From the NCBI GenBank assembly GCA_022482785.1, contig JAKVON010000008.1, forward strand, positions 1 to 64,000: 64,000 bases of DNA, read 5' to 3'. Below are positions 7,535-15,367 of this stretch, in pieces (position 1 is the stretch's first letter; each line of letters begins with the position of its first letter). Origin of the DNA: Atopobiaceae bacterium (GTDB taxonomy: Bacteria > Actinomycetota > Coriobacteriia > Coriobacteriales > Atopobiaceae). The position numbers and the translations under genes are program-made. The notes under the pieces were generated by a model. It had not been told where the DNA came from. It did not search any database and was given only the letters and a program-made list of their open reading frames with translations.

Positions 7535-8725
7535 ATGATCGGGAGAATGCTCAGGATATGGGCCGTCGGCGAGGGGGACACGACGAGCCCCGCCGAACGC
7601 GTGAGGAGGCATCGTCGCCTCCACCTCGACGACGTCGACGACCTCGCCCCCTGGAAGAGGCGGATGCTGCGCCACTGGCTCCTCGGGACGGCCCTCGTTG
7701 GCGCCGCGCTCATCGTCTTCGCCTGCCTCTGCCTGCGCGATGCCGTGGGGGACGAGCGCGCCGAGTGGTTCGACCAGTCCTCGCCCCAGGTCCAGTCCTG
7801 GCTCTCGACCGCCGACAGGCAGGCGGGGGAGGGCAACGCCACGAGGGTGACGTGCGGGACGTACCTCTCCAACATCTCGTCGATCGACATCGCCGGCACC
7901 GACTTCAACGTCACCATGCAGGTCTGGTTCCGCTGGCAGGGGGACGAGGCCCTCGACATGGCCGACCACTTCACGATCTACAAGGGCATCATCAACTCGC
8001 AGGAGGTGGTCCGGCAGGAGTCCGTCGGCGACACCCACTACCAGCTCGTCCGGCTGAACGTCGACATAAGCAAGGACTTCGACACGAGACGGTTCCCCCT
8101 CGACTCGCACCAGCTCTGCATCTACGTGAAGTCGGCCTATCCCGCGAGCCAGGTCATCTTCGTGCCCGACGTGGAAAACTCCCAAGTCAACGGCGGACTC
8201 TCCACATCCGGCTATGACATCGGCGACGAGACCTGGGGAGAGTCTGCCTACGTGCGCGAATCCAGCGATGGCGCGCCTGGCATCGAGGAGCATCAGGCCA
8301 TGAGCGAGTTCGTCACCGCCGTCACGATTACGAGCAAGGGCTTCGGCACGTTCTTCAAGTGCTTCGTGGCCATGTACGCTACGAGCCTCTGGGTGCTCAT
8401 CATGCTCTACATCTGCGGGAAGGATCGCGTCGATCCCCTCGACATGCTCCCGGACGCCCTGTTCGGCACCGTCGCCAACGTGATGATCGGAGCCGCCCTT
8501 CTGCCCGACGCGCTCTCCTTGGGGCTGCTCGAGTTCGTGAACATGTGGGGCGTCGCGACCGTCCTCATGGCGACCCTTGCCGTCATCCAGATCAACAACA
8601 TCAGGAGCGACTACGGTCAGGCCGACGAGGCGTTCGCCGAGTTCTTCGGCCGTGGGCTGTTCTATGTCATCGCTGCCCTGACGGTCGTGGGCAACGTCGC
8701 CCTTCCCCTCTGCGCGCTCTTGTGA
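7535..8725 (+). CDS. Pentameric ligand-gated-ion-channel-like membrane protein, copy 1
   Basis: A 396-residue protein. It has a basic cytoplasmic N-terminus, one membrane helix (about 48-67), a mostly beta extracytoplasmic domain (about 70-262) and four C-terminal helices (about 274-294, 305-325, 332-354, 373-396). The outer domain carries RRFPLDSHQLCIYV, closely like the FPFD/YPFD motif of prokaryotic Cys-loop channels such as GLIC, then a GYDI strand. The order of beta domain, M1, M2 ending in LLPDA, M3 and M4 matches that superfamily. The N-terminal helix is unusual and may be an uncleaved anchor. There is no Cys loop. The ligand and ion are unknown. The ATG follows GGGGGA. Identification is by pattern recall, not by search. 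Confidence 0.6.
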   Translation: MIGRMLRIWAVGEGDTTSPAERVRRHRRLHLDDVDDLAPWKRRMLRHWLLGTALVGAALIVFACLCLRDAVGDERAEWFDQSSPQVQSWLSTADRQAGEGNATRVTCGTYLSNISSIDIAGTDFNVTMQVWFRWQGDEALDMADHFTIYKGIINSQEVVRQESVGDTHYQLVRLNVDISKDFDTRRFPLDSHQLCIYVKSAYPASQVIFVPDVENSQVNGGLSTSGYDIGDETWGESAYVRESSDGAPGIEEHQAMSEFVTAVTITSKGFGTFFKCFVAMYATSLWVLIMLYICGKDRVDPLDMLPDALFGTVANVMIGAALLPDALSLGLLEFVNMWGVATVLMATLAVIQINNIRSDYGQADEAFAEFFGRGLFYVIAALTVVGNVALPLCALL

Positions 8726-8826
8726 GCGGACAGGCCCGGGCCGTTCGTCGGAGAAAACGGGATGTACCTCGTCCTCTCCTCGGACTCGGCTAGTATCGAA
8801 ACCGGTTCGCGGAAGAAGGGGGACAG

Positions 8827-10119
8827 ATGGCCGACAAGGACGCACCCAAGAAAGCTCAGGACGACGACGCCGTGAAGAAGGAGACGACGACGTTGGGCGT
8901 CAAGGAGCTCCCGGACGATCCCAAGGACTCCAAGGATGCCAAGGGCACCGCCCCCGCGAACGACGGCCTTGCGGCATCGGGCGCCCAGACCCCCCATAAG
9001 CGCCGTCGGCTGAGCGTCCTCGACTTCAAGGACCTTCCGCCCTGGAAGCGCGCCGTCACCATCAAGTGGGCCGTCGCTCTCATCGTGGTGGGGGTCGTCT
9101 TCCTGACGATGGCCTGCGTCACCATGCGCAACTCCGCCCTCACGAACCGCTCCAAGTGGTGGGATCCCAACGAGGAGTGGGTCCAAACGTACAACAAGCG
9201 CGCCGAGTCCCTTGCCGACCAATACGGTGCGACCCACGTCAAGACGGGCACCTACGTCGAGAACATCCGCTCCGTCGACATCAAGAACTGGAAGACCAAC
9301 GTCACCCTGCTCGTCTGGTTCCGCTGGGACGGCGCCGACGACCTCGACATGGTCGACAACTTCAACATCTACCGAGGCATCATCCAGACGAAGGACATCC
9401 TCTCCGAGACGCATGAGAACGGCGTCAACTACCAGCTCGTCAGGGTGAACGTCGACGTGAACAACCAGCTGGGCACGGCGCTCTTCCCGGTCGACACCCA
9501 GCAGGTGCGCATCTTCGTCGAGAGCGAGTACAAGGCCGAGAGGGTGATTCTCGACCCGGACGTCGAGAACTCCACGGTGAACTCCTCGCTCTCCATAGCC
9601 GGCTACGAGATCACCAACACCGAGTGGGGGGAGGCGGCGCATGTCTATAACAGCTCCCAGGGCGACCCCACCGTCACCTCGGCACCCGTCACGAGCGAGT
9701 TCGTGACGGCCCTCACGTTCCGCCGAAACGGACTCGGCCTCTACTTCAAGTGCTTCATCGCCATGTACGGCACCACCCTCTGGGTGCTCATCATGCTCTA
9801 CATCTGCGGTCACCACCGCGTCGACCCCCTGGGCATGATTCCCGGCGCCCTGTTCGGCACCGTCTCGAACATCATGGTGGGCGCCGCCCTGCTCCCGGAT
9901 GCCCTCGACATGGGCCTGCTCGAGTTCGTCAACGTCTGGGGCATCCTCACCATCCTGGCCACCGCTGTCGTCATCATCCAGGTGAACAACATCAGGAGCC
10001 AGTACGGCCGCAAGGACGAGCCCTTCGCGGGCTTCATCGGCCGCGTCATGTTCTACATCATCGCCGTCATAGCCATCGCCGGGAACATCCTGCTCCCTGC
10101 CTTCGCAATGTCCGTCTAG
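8827..10119 (+). CDS. Pentameric ligand-gated-ion-channel-like membrane protein, copy 2
   Basis: A 430-residue paralogue of the preceding gene. A charged Lys/Asp-rich cytoplasmic tail (about 1-75, unlike copy 1) leads to a membrane helix (about 81-102), then the beta domain with VWFRWDG, the FPVDTQQVRIFVESEY motif and TSEFVTA. The pore part is nearly the same as copy 1, including FKCF, LWVLIMLYICG, HRVDPL, ALFGTV, GAALLPDA and LLEFVN, plus a fourth helix at the C-terminus. The conserved pore and variable tail fit a heteromeric or separately regulated channel pair. The start is preceded by AGAAGGGGGACAG. The next gene begins 8 bp after the stop, so co-transcription is likely. Confidence 0.6.
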   Translation: MADKDAPKKAQDDDAVKKETTTLGVKELPDDPKDSKDAKGTAPANDGLAASGAQTPHKRRRLSVLDFKDLPPWKRAVTIKWAVALIVVGVVFLTMACVTMRNSALTNRSKWWDPNEEWVQTYNKRAESLADQYGATHVKTGTYVENIRSVDIKNWKTNVTLLVWFRWDGADDLDMVDNFNIYRGIIQTKDILSETHENGVNYQLVRVNVDVNNQLGTALFPVDTQQVRIFVESEYKAERVILDPDVENSTVNSSLSIAGYEITNTEWGEAAHVYNSSQGDPTVTSAPVTSEFVTALTFRRNGLGLYFKCFIAMYGTTLWVLIMLYICGHHRVDPLGMIPGALFGTVSNIMVGAALLPDALDMGLLEFVNVWGILTILATAVVIIQVNNIRSQYGRKDEPFAGFIGRVMFYIIAVIAIAGNILLPAFAMSV

Positions 10120-10127
10120 GAGACCAT

Positions 10128-11558
10128 ATGCCCACGCTTGACGCCATCAAGAACAAGGCCATCGAGGCCGCCCTCATGAAGTCGACCGACATGCTCATCG
10201 ACGACTTCGACAAGAACATGCCGCGCGTCCTCACCACGGTGAGCAGGTTCGCCGGCATGGGGGACACCGTGAACGACCACCAGCTCCAGCTGTTCAACAA
10301 GGTGGCCACGATGCTCGAGGACAAGGACAACAACTGGCGCCAGCTCGTCGACAAGGTGCGCGGATGCGACCGCGACATGGTGCGGCTGTTCGTGCGGAAC
10401 TTCTTCATGAACTCGGTCGTCGCCGGCGGCAACCGCCAGCGTCAGATCAACGCCGAGTACGACTGCAACTGCCCGTGGGCCATCCTCATGGATCCCACCA
10501 CGGCCTGCAACCTCCACTGCACCGGCTGCTGGGCCTCCCACTACGAGGACGCCAAGCACAAGAGCCTCACCTACGAGGAGCTCGACTCCATCATCTGCCA
10601 GGGCAAGGAGCTCGGCACCTACGTCTACCTCTACACGGGCGGCGAGCCCATGGTGCGCAAGGCCGACCTCATCCGCCTGTGCGAGAAGCACCAGGACTGC
10701 ATCTTCTCTGCCTTCACCAACGGCACGCTCGTGGACGACAAGTTCGCCGACGAGCTCGTGCGCGTGAAGAACTTCATCCCCGCCTTCTCGATCGAGGGCT
10801 TCCGCGAGGCGACGGACTCCCGTCGCGGCGAGGGCACGTTCGACAAGGTGGTCGCCGCGATGGATCGCCTGCGCGAGCGCAACCTGCCGTTCGGGGCTTC
10901 GATCTGCTACACGAGCCAGAACTACGACTCGATCACCTCCGACGAGTTCATCGACTTCCTCGAGGAGAAGGGCGTGCTCTTCGCCTGGATCTTCACGTAC
11001 ATGCCGGTGGGCCAGGGTGCCCCCGTGGAGCTGCTCGCCACCGACGAGCAGCGCGCAGGGATGTACCACAAGGTGCGCGACGACTGGCGCAACAACCGCC
11101 CCATCTTCTTCGCCGACTTCTGGAACGACGGCGAGTACACGGGCGGCTGCATCGCGGGTGGCAGGCGCTACATGCACATCAACGCCGGCGGCGACATCGA
11201 GCCCTGCGCCTTCATCCACTACTCCGACTGCAACATCCGCGAGAAGACCCTGCTCGAGTGCTACCAGTCGCCGCTGTTCAAGAGCTACCGCGCGCATCAG
11301 CCCTTCAACAAGAACATGCTGCGTCCCTGCCCGCTCCTCGACAATCCTGGCATGCTGGCCACGATGGTCGACGAGACGGGCGCCCATTCCACCGACTACA
11401 CCCACCCGGAGGACGTCCACGAGCTGTGCGGCAAGACCGTGAAGGTGGCCGAGAAGTGGGCCGAGACCTCGCAGCCCATCTGGGAGAACTCCCCCAAGGG
11501 CAAGTGGGTGGCCAACCTCGAGAACGAGGGCAAGGATCCCGTCGGCTGGGTGGACTAG
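10128..11558 (+). CDS. Radical SAM protein with SPASM-like C-terminus
   Basis: A 476-residue radical SAM enzyme. The cluster motif C-X3-C-X2-C is Cys127, Cys131 and Cys134 (CNLHCTGC), followed by the GGEP motif (YTGGEPMV) and a standard SAM barrel. The C-terminal part has further cysteines in GGDIEPCAFIHYSDCNI and MLRPCPLLDNP, as in SPASM/twitch auxiliary-cluster domains. The substrate cannot be told from sequence, and no precursor peptide is seen next to it. The ATG follows TAGGAGA and lies 8 bp after the second channel-like gene, so the three genes look like one operon. Confidence 0.82.
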   Translation: MPTLDAIKNKAIEAALMKSTDMLIDDFDKNMPRVLTTVSRFAGMGDTVNDHQLQLFNKVATMLEDKDNNWRQLVDKVRGCDRDMVRLFVRNFFMNSVVAGGNRQRQINAEYDCNCPWAILMDPTTACNLHCTGCWASHYEDAKHKSLTYEELDSIICQGKELGTYVYLYTGGEPMVRKADLIRLCEKHQDCIFSAFTNGTLVDDKFADELVRVKNFIPAFSIEGFREATDSRRGEGTFDKVVAAMDRLRERNLPFGASICYTSQNYDSITSDEFIDFLEEKGVLFAWIFTYMPVGQGAPVELLATDEQRAGMYHKVRDDWRNNRPIFFADFWNDGEYTGGCIAGGRRYMHINAGGDIEPCAFIHYSDCNIREKTLLECYQSPLFKSYRAHQPFNKNMLRPCPLLDNPGMLATMVDETGAHSTDYTHPEDVHELCGKTVKVAEKWAETSQPIWENSPKGKWVANLENEGKDPVGWVD

Positions 11559-11575
11559 CGCCGTCGTTCGAGCGG

Positions 11576-11698
11576 GCGACCCCCACGAATGCCGTCTGCG
11601 ACCACCAGCCAGCAGCAATCGCATGCCATGCCGCACCCCTCCATATCTAACGCGATAGGTATGATAGAATCGGCGTTAGATATGGGAGGTGGAGAATG
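11576..11698 (+). repeat. Dispersed 120-bp regulatory repeat, copy 1
   Basis: This segment and 23133-23254 align along their whole length of about 122 bp, ending at an ATG in both. The first 55 bp are most similar (for example CAATCGCATGCCATG). The second half, around GCGATAGGTA, is more diverged. Copy 1 sits directly upstream of the ATP-binding regulator gene at 11696. Confidence 0.7.
11641..11685. promoter_or_regulatory. Perfect inverted repeat, probable operator of the adjacent regulator
   Basis: Arms of 13 bp (CCATATCTAACGC at 11641-11653 and its exact complement at 11673-11685) flank a 19-bp spacer that contains the -10-like TATGAT/TAGAAT. It ends 10 bp before the ATG at 11696. The layout suits autoregulation by the encoded protein, which has a C-terminal winged-helix-like region. 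This is inference. Confidence 0.5.
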
Positions 11699-13174
11699 GA
11701 CCTGACGGAGAGCGAGACATGCGAGCTCAAGCGCGAGTACTCCTCGGGCGTGCCCAAGGAGGTCGTCGCCCTTCTGAACACCCACGGCGGAACGATCTAT
11801 CTCGGCGTGGAAGACGATGGCGACCTCGTCGGGGTCGACTCGCCCGATGAAGCCATGCTTCGCGTGGACAATGCGGTGCGTGATGCCATAAACCCCGATG
11901 CGACTCTCTTCGTCTCGACCTCGGTCGAGGTTCAGGGTGGGGTGCCTCTGGTCGTCGTCGCCGTGGGAGAGGGGGCCAAGAAGCCATACTACCTCTCTGC
12001 CAAGGGGCTCCGCCCCGAAGGCGTGTACGTCCGTCACGGGGCCTCCTCGGTTCCCGCGAGCGATTCCGCGATTCGGAGGATGGTCGGAGAGACGGACGGG
12101 GATTCCTTCGAGTCCATGCGCTCGCTTGTGCAGGAGCTTACCTTTGCGAAGGCCGGGGAGGTCTTCGAGGCGCGCGGCCTCGTTCTCGGCCCCGCCCAGA
12201 TGCGCACGCTCGGGCTCGTCACTCCCGACGGCCTCTACACGAACCTCGCCCTCCTCCTCTCCGACCAATGCCCTCACGCCATCAAGGCAGCGTGGTTCGA
12301 GGGAACATCCGAGCACTTCTCGTTTCGCGACCGCGCGGAGTTCACCGGCTCGCTGCTCGCCCAGCTCGAGGATGCCTACAGGTACCTCGACCAGCTCAAT
12401 CGTCTCGAATCGACCGTGAGGGGGCTCGAGCGCGTTGACGCTCGCGACTACCCAGACGAAGCGCTGCGCGAGGCTCTCGTCAACTCGATCGTCCATCGCG
12501 ACTATTCGACGGGCGCGCCGGTCCTCCTCAAGCTCTTCGACGACGAGCTGCAGGTCGTGAACGTCGGAGGGCTGATGAAGGGCATCGAGGTCGAAGACAT
12601 CATGCAGGGGATCTCGTGCGCCAGGAATCCCAGGCTTGCCAACGTCCTCTATCGGCTTTCGCTCGTTGAGGCCTATGGCACGGGAATGGCGAGGATATTC
12701 GGCTCCTACCGTTTCGATGACCTCCGGCCATCCCTCGGATGTGCGCATAACTCGTTCGTCGTGAGGCTGCCGAACAGGAACGCGCCGGTCCGCGGAGGGT
12801 CGCATGGTGCGGAGGCGTCGGCAAATGCCTTTCGCATGGTGAGTGGTCGCGTCGATGATGCCCCCACCGCCACGTCCGAGAGCACGGGCCGTCCCTATCT
12901 GAGGAGCAGGACGGAGCTCGGAGAGCCGTCCCCCCTCAATGCCGTCAATGGCGCTGCCAGCGTCCGCGATGCCGTTGCGACGTTTGACCCCTCGGACATC
13001 GAGCGAACGGTGAGATTCGTCGAATCGAAAGGCTCCGTCTCCCGCAGGCAGGTCGAGGACCTTCTCGGCGTCAAGCAGACGACTGCGGGAAAACTCCTGC
13101 GCGAACTCGTCGACTCGGATGTCCTCGTGCGGAACGGCCGTGGCCCGCAGACGCGCTACCGACTCATGGGGTAG
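11696..13174 (+). CDS. AlbA_2/Schlafen-domain ATP-binding transcriptional regulator-like protein
   Basis: A 492-residue protein. Residues about 1-125 form an AlbA_2 (divergent AAA-4/Schlafen-like) domain: ESETCELKREY, then NTHGGTIYLGVEDDG. A HATPase_c_4-type region follows (ALREALVNSIVHRDYS, VNVGGLMKGIE, NPRLANVL and EAYGTGMARI). The C-terminus (about 430-492) reads as a winged helix (VSRRQVEDLLGVKQTTAGKLLREL). Such proteins are often annotated as transcriptional regulators or ATP-dependent helicase-like proteins, and some act with toxin-antitoxin or stress systems. The ATG follows GGAGGTGGAGA. The inverted repeat just upstream suggests self-control. The target is unknown. Confidence 0.78.
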   Translation: MDLTESETCELKREYSSGVPKEVVALLNTHGGTIYLGVEDDGDLVGVDSPDEAMLRVDNAVRDAINPDATLFVSTSVEVQGGVPLVVVAVGEGAKKPYYLSAKGLRPEGVYVRHGASSVPASDSAIRRMVGETDGDSFESMRSLVQELTFAKAGEVFEARGLVLGPAQMRTLGLVTPDGLYTNLALLLSDQCPHAIKAAWFEGTSEHFSFRDRAEFTGSLLAQLEDAYRYLDQLNRLESTVRGLERVDARDYPDEALREALVNSIVHRDYSTGAPVLLKLFDDELQVVNVGGLMKGIEVEDIMQGISCARNPRLANVLYRLSLVEAYGTGMARIFGSYRFDDLRPSLGCAHNSFVVRLPNRNAPVRGGSHGAEASANAFRMVSGRVDDAPTATSESTGRPYLRSRTELGEPSPLNAVNGAASVRDAVATFDPSDIERTVRFVESKGSVSRRQVEDLLGVKQTTAGKLLRELVDSDVLVRNGRGPQTRYRLMG

Positions 13175-13342
13175 CGCGGGTGCGAACCTCCACGGGGAGG
13201 CGGGAGGCTCATAAGATGACGCCCGTCGTGTCTTCGAGAGAAAGACGATGCGCATTTATCGCAAGTATTCTCTACGACGGTACGATTTTGCACCGCCAGC
13301 GTAATCACTCAAGAATCTCGGTGCTCATTATTCTAAAAAGCG
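13175..13342. other. Intergenic region without recognised gene
   Basis: This stretch is more AT-rich than its surroundings. I see no gene or RNA in it. Together with the promoter and leader that follow, it makes up the 384-bp gap before the PTS gene at 13559. Confidence 0.5.
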
Positions 13343-13372
13343 TTGACCGAAGGTCTCCGGGCATCGTATAGT
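13343..13372 (+). promoter_or_regulatory. Sigma70 promoter of first bgl-type operon
   Basis: The -35 is TTGACC (13343-13348) and the -10 is TATAGT (13367-13372) with an 18-bp spacer. It lies 40 bp before the RAT-like element. The start of transcription should be near 13379. Confidence 0.65.
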
Positions 13373-13411
13373 CGCAGCATCGAACAAGCCACGCCGGAGA
13401 AAAGGCGCAGG

Positions 13412-13447
13412 CGGGATTGTAATCCCTCTCGCGAGGGAGCATGACCG
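13412..13447 (+). promoter_or_regulatory. RAT-like antiterminator site, leader 1
   Basis: GGGATTGTAATCCC followed by a stem-loop and GGGAGCATGACC resembles the ribonucleic antiterminator bound by LicT/BglG proteins (consensus GGATTGTTACTG...GGCA..AACC). It is more diverged than leaders 2 and 3. The terminator follows immediately. Confidence 0.5.
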
Positions 13448-13453
13448 AGCACC

Positions 13454-13490
13454 AGACCGAGCAGCGGCCTGGCGCCCGGTCTTTTCTTTA
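13454..13490 (+). terminator. Attenuator terminator, leader 1
   Basis: AGACCG (13454-13459) can pair with CGGTCT (13477-13482), followed by a T-rich run (TCTTTTCTTT). The stem is short, but the position between the RAT-like site and the PTS start fits the antitermination scheme. Confidence 0.45.
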
Positions 13491-13558
13491 GTGGCGTGGT
13501 CGATTGCCTACGGGGGTGCACACCCTGCGGCGTTGGACTTTCAGAGAAAGGTGTCAGC

Positions 13559-15265
13559 GTGTCCATCACAGAGGATCAGAAGCGGGAGATCGAGGCCCTG
13601 GCGGGTGGGAGAAGCAACGTGAGCTCGCTCCGCACGAGCGGTCCCATCGTGAACGTTACCGTCAAGGACCAGGGCCTCGTCGACCAGACCGCCGCCAGGT
13701 CCCTCGAGGGCGCAAGAGAGGTCTCCCTTGCGTCGGGCATGCTGAGAATCGCCTTCGCAGACGACAGGAAAGGGAACGAGATGGGCAAATACCACGACTT
13801 CGCAGCCGATGTCCTCAAGAACGTCGGCGGCAAGGAGAACGTGAACTCCGTCACGCATTGCATCACGCGGCTTCGTTTCAAGCTCAAGGACGAGCAGAAG
13901 GCCGACGAAGAGGCTCTGAAGGATCTGGACGGCGTGATCCAGATCATTCGGTCCGGCGGTCAGTACCAGGTCGTCGTCGGCGACAAGGTCGATGACGTCT
14001 ACGACGAGCTCGTCAAGGACTTCGGTCTGGCCGGTGCCGGCGAGGTCCCCGTGGACGACGAGCCTGCCGAGAAGGACGGCAATCTCTTCAACCGCCTCAT
14101 GGACGTCATCTCGGGCTCGATGGGCCCGCTGCTCATGGGCCTGGCCGCGGCCGGCATGATCAAGGGCCTCGTCGCCCTGTGCGCCTCGCTCGGATGGATG
14201 GCCACGACCGATGGTGCCTACCAGGTACTCTATGCCATCGGCGACGGCTACTTCTACTTCCTGCCCATCATCCTGGGCTACACGGCCTCCAAGAAGTTCG
14301 GCCTCAACGAGTTCACCGGCATCGCCATCGGCGCGGCGCTCGTCTATCCCACGATGGTCAACATCGCCAACCCCGCGGTCGTGAGCGGTGCCATCGTCAC
14401 GCCTGCCGCCCTCGGCACCGTGTTCGCGAACACCCCGTTCGCGATGAGCTACTACAGCACCTTCTTCGGGCTGCCGATCATCATGCCTGCCGCCGGCTAC
14501 ACGTCGAGCGTCATCCCCATCATCCTGGCGGTGTGGGTCGCCTCGAAGCTCGAGAAGTGGCTCAAGACGGTCATTCCCTCGATCCTGCGCAACTTCCTCG
14601 TGCCGGTCATCTGCTTCGCCGTCATGGCCCCTCTTACCTACCTGGTCATCGGCCCCATCGCCGGCATCATCTCGAGCCTCCTCACGCTCTGCTTCGAGTC
14701 GCTCTACAACATCCCCATGATCGGCGCCCCGCTCACCGGTCTGGTCGTCGGCGGGCTCTGGTCCACCCTCGTCATGTTCGGGCTGCACTGGGCTGCCGTC
14801 CCCGTCATCCTCAACAACATGTCCACGCTTGGCTTCGACTACGTCAGCACGGTGATCTGCATCGGCGGCTTCGTCGGCGTGGGCCAGGGCATCGCGGTCC
14901 TTCTGCGCACCAAGAGCAACAAGCTCCGCGGCGTGACGGTTCCCGCTCTGATCTCGCAGCTCTGCGGCATCGGCGAGCCGTTCCTCTACGGCGTCCAGAT
15001 CCCGAGCAAGTTCCTCTTCTACCAGAACATCGTCTTCTCCGCCATCGGCGGCCTGGCCTGCGGACTTCTGGGCATCAAGATCTACATGATGGGCGGCATG
15101 GGCTTCTTCGTGTTCCCCAGCTACATCAACCCTGCGACCGGCGACATGACCGACATGATCAAGATCGCCGCCGTCGTCGCCGTGCTGATGGTCGCCGCCT
15201 TCGCCTTCACGTTCGCGACCTACCGCGACAAGAACAACCCGGCGGTGAAGGACGTCGACGAGTAG
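13559..15265 (+). CDS. PTS beta-glucoside-type EIIBC component with extra degenerate EIIB-like N-terminus
   Basis: This membrane permease phosphorylates a beta-glucoside-type sugar during uptake. The active EIIB has its phospho-cysteine in VTHCITRLRF; the EIIC follows with about ten hydrophobic segments and a GEPFLYG motif where TEPxIYG is usual. No EIIA domain is fused. The GTG at 13559 follows GAGAAAGG and gives 568 residues. Residues about 1-74 look like a second, decayed EIIB (GGRSNVSSLRTSG, NVTVKDQGLVD) with no cysteine. An ATG at 13781 behind AAAGGGA would give a normal 494-residue EIIBC. The rhamnosidase downstream suggests a rhamnosyl-glucoside substrate. Confidence 0.87.
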   Translation: MSITEDQKREIEALAGGRSNVSSLRTSGPIVNVTVKDQGLVDQTAARSLEGAREVSLASGMLRIAFADDRKGNEMGKYHDFAADVLKNVGGKENVNSVTHCITRLRFKLKDEQKADEEALKDLDGVIQIIRSGGQYQVVVGDKVDDVYDELVKDFGLAGAGEVPVDDEPAEKDGNLFNRLMDVISGSMGPLLMGLAAAGMIKGLVALCASLGWMATTDGAYQVLYAIGDGYFYFLPIILGYTASKKFGLNEFTGIAIGAALVYPTMVNIANPAVVSGAIVTPAALGTVFANTPFAMSYYSTFFGLPIIMPAAGYTSSVIPIILAVWVASKLEKWLKTVIPSILRNFLVPVICFAVMAPLTYLVIGPIAGIISSLLTLCFESLYNIPMIGAPLTGLVVGGLWSTLVMFGLHWAAVPVILNNMSTLGFDYVSTVICIGGFVGVGQGIAVLLRTKSNKLRGVTVPALISQLCGIGEPFLYGVQIPSKFLFYQNIVFSAIGGLACGLLGIKIYMMGGMGFFVFPSYINPATGDMTDMIKIAAVVAVLMVAAFAFTFATYRDKNNPAVKDVDE

Positions 15266-15278
15266 TCCTCCCTCTCCG

Positions 15279-15314
15279 GGGACGGGATGTGGCAGGCATG
15301 CCACATCCCGTCCC
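15279..15314 (+). terminator. Hairpin between PTS and antiterminator genes
   Basis: Perfect 16-bp arms (15279-15294 and 15299-15314) with a GGCA loop and only a weak T-run after it. It may lower read-through from the PTS gene into the antiterminator gene, or protect mRNA. Confidence 0.6.
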
Positions 15315-15367
15315 ATCCCGTTTGATGCAGAATGAGCCCGTGCACCTTCCGAACGCGAGGAAACGCC

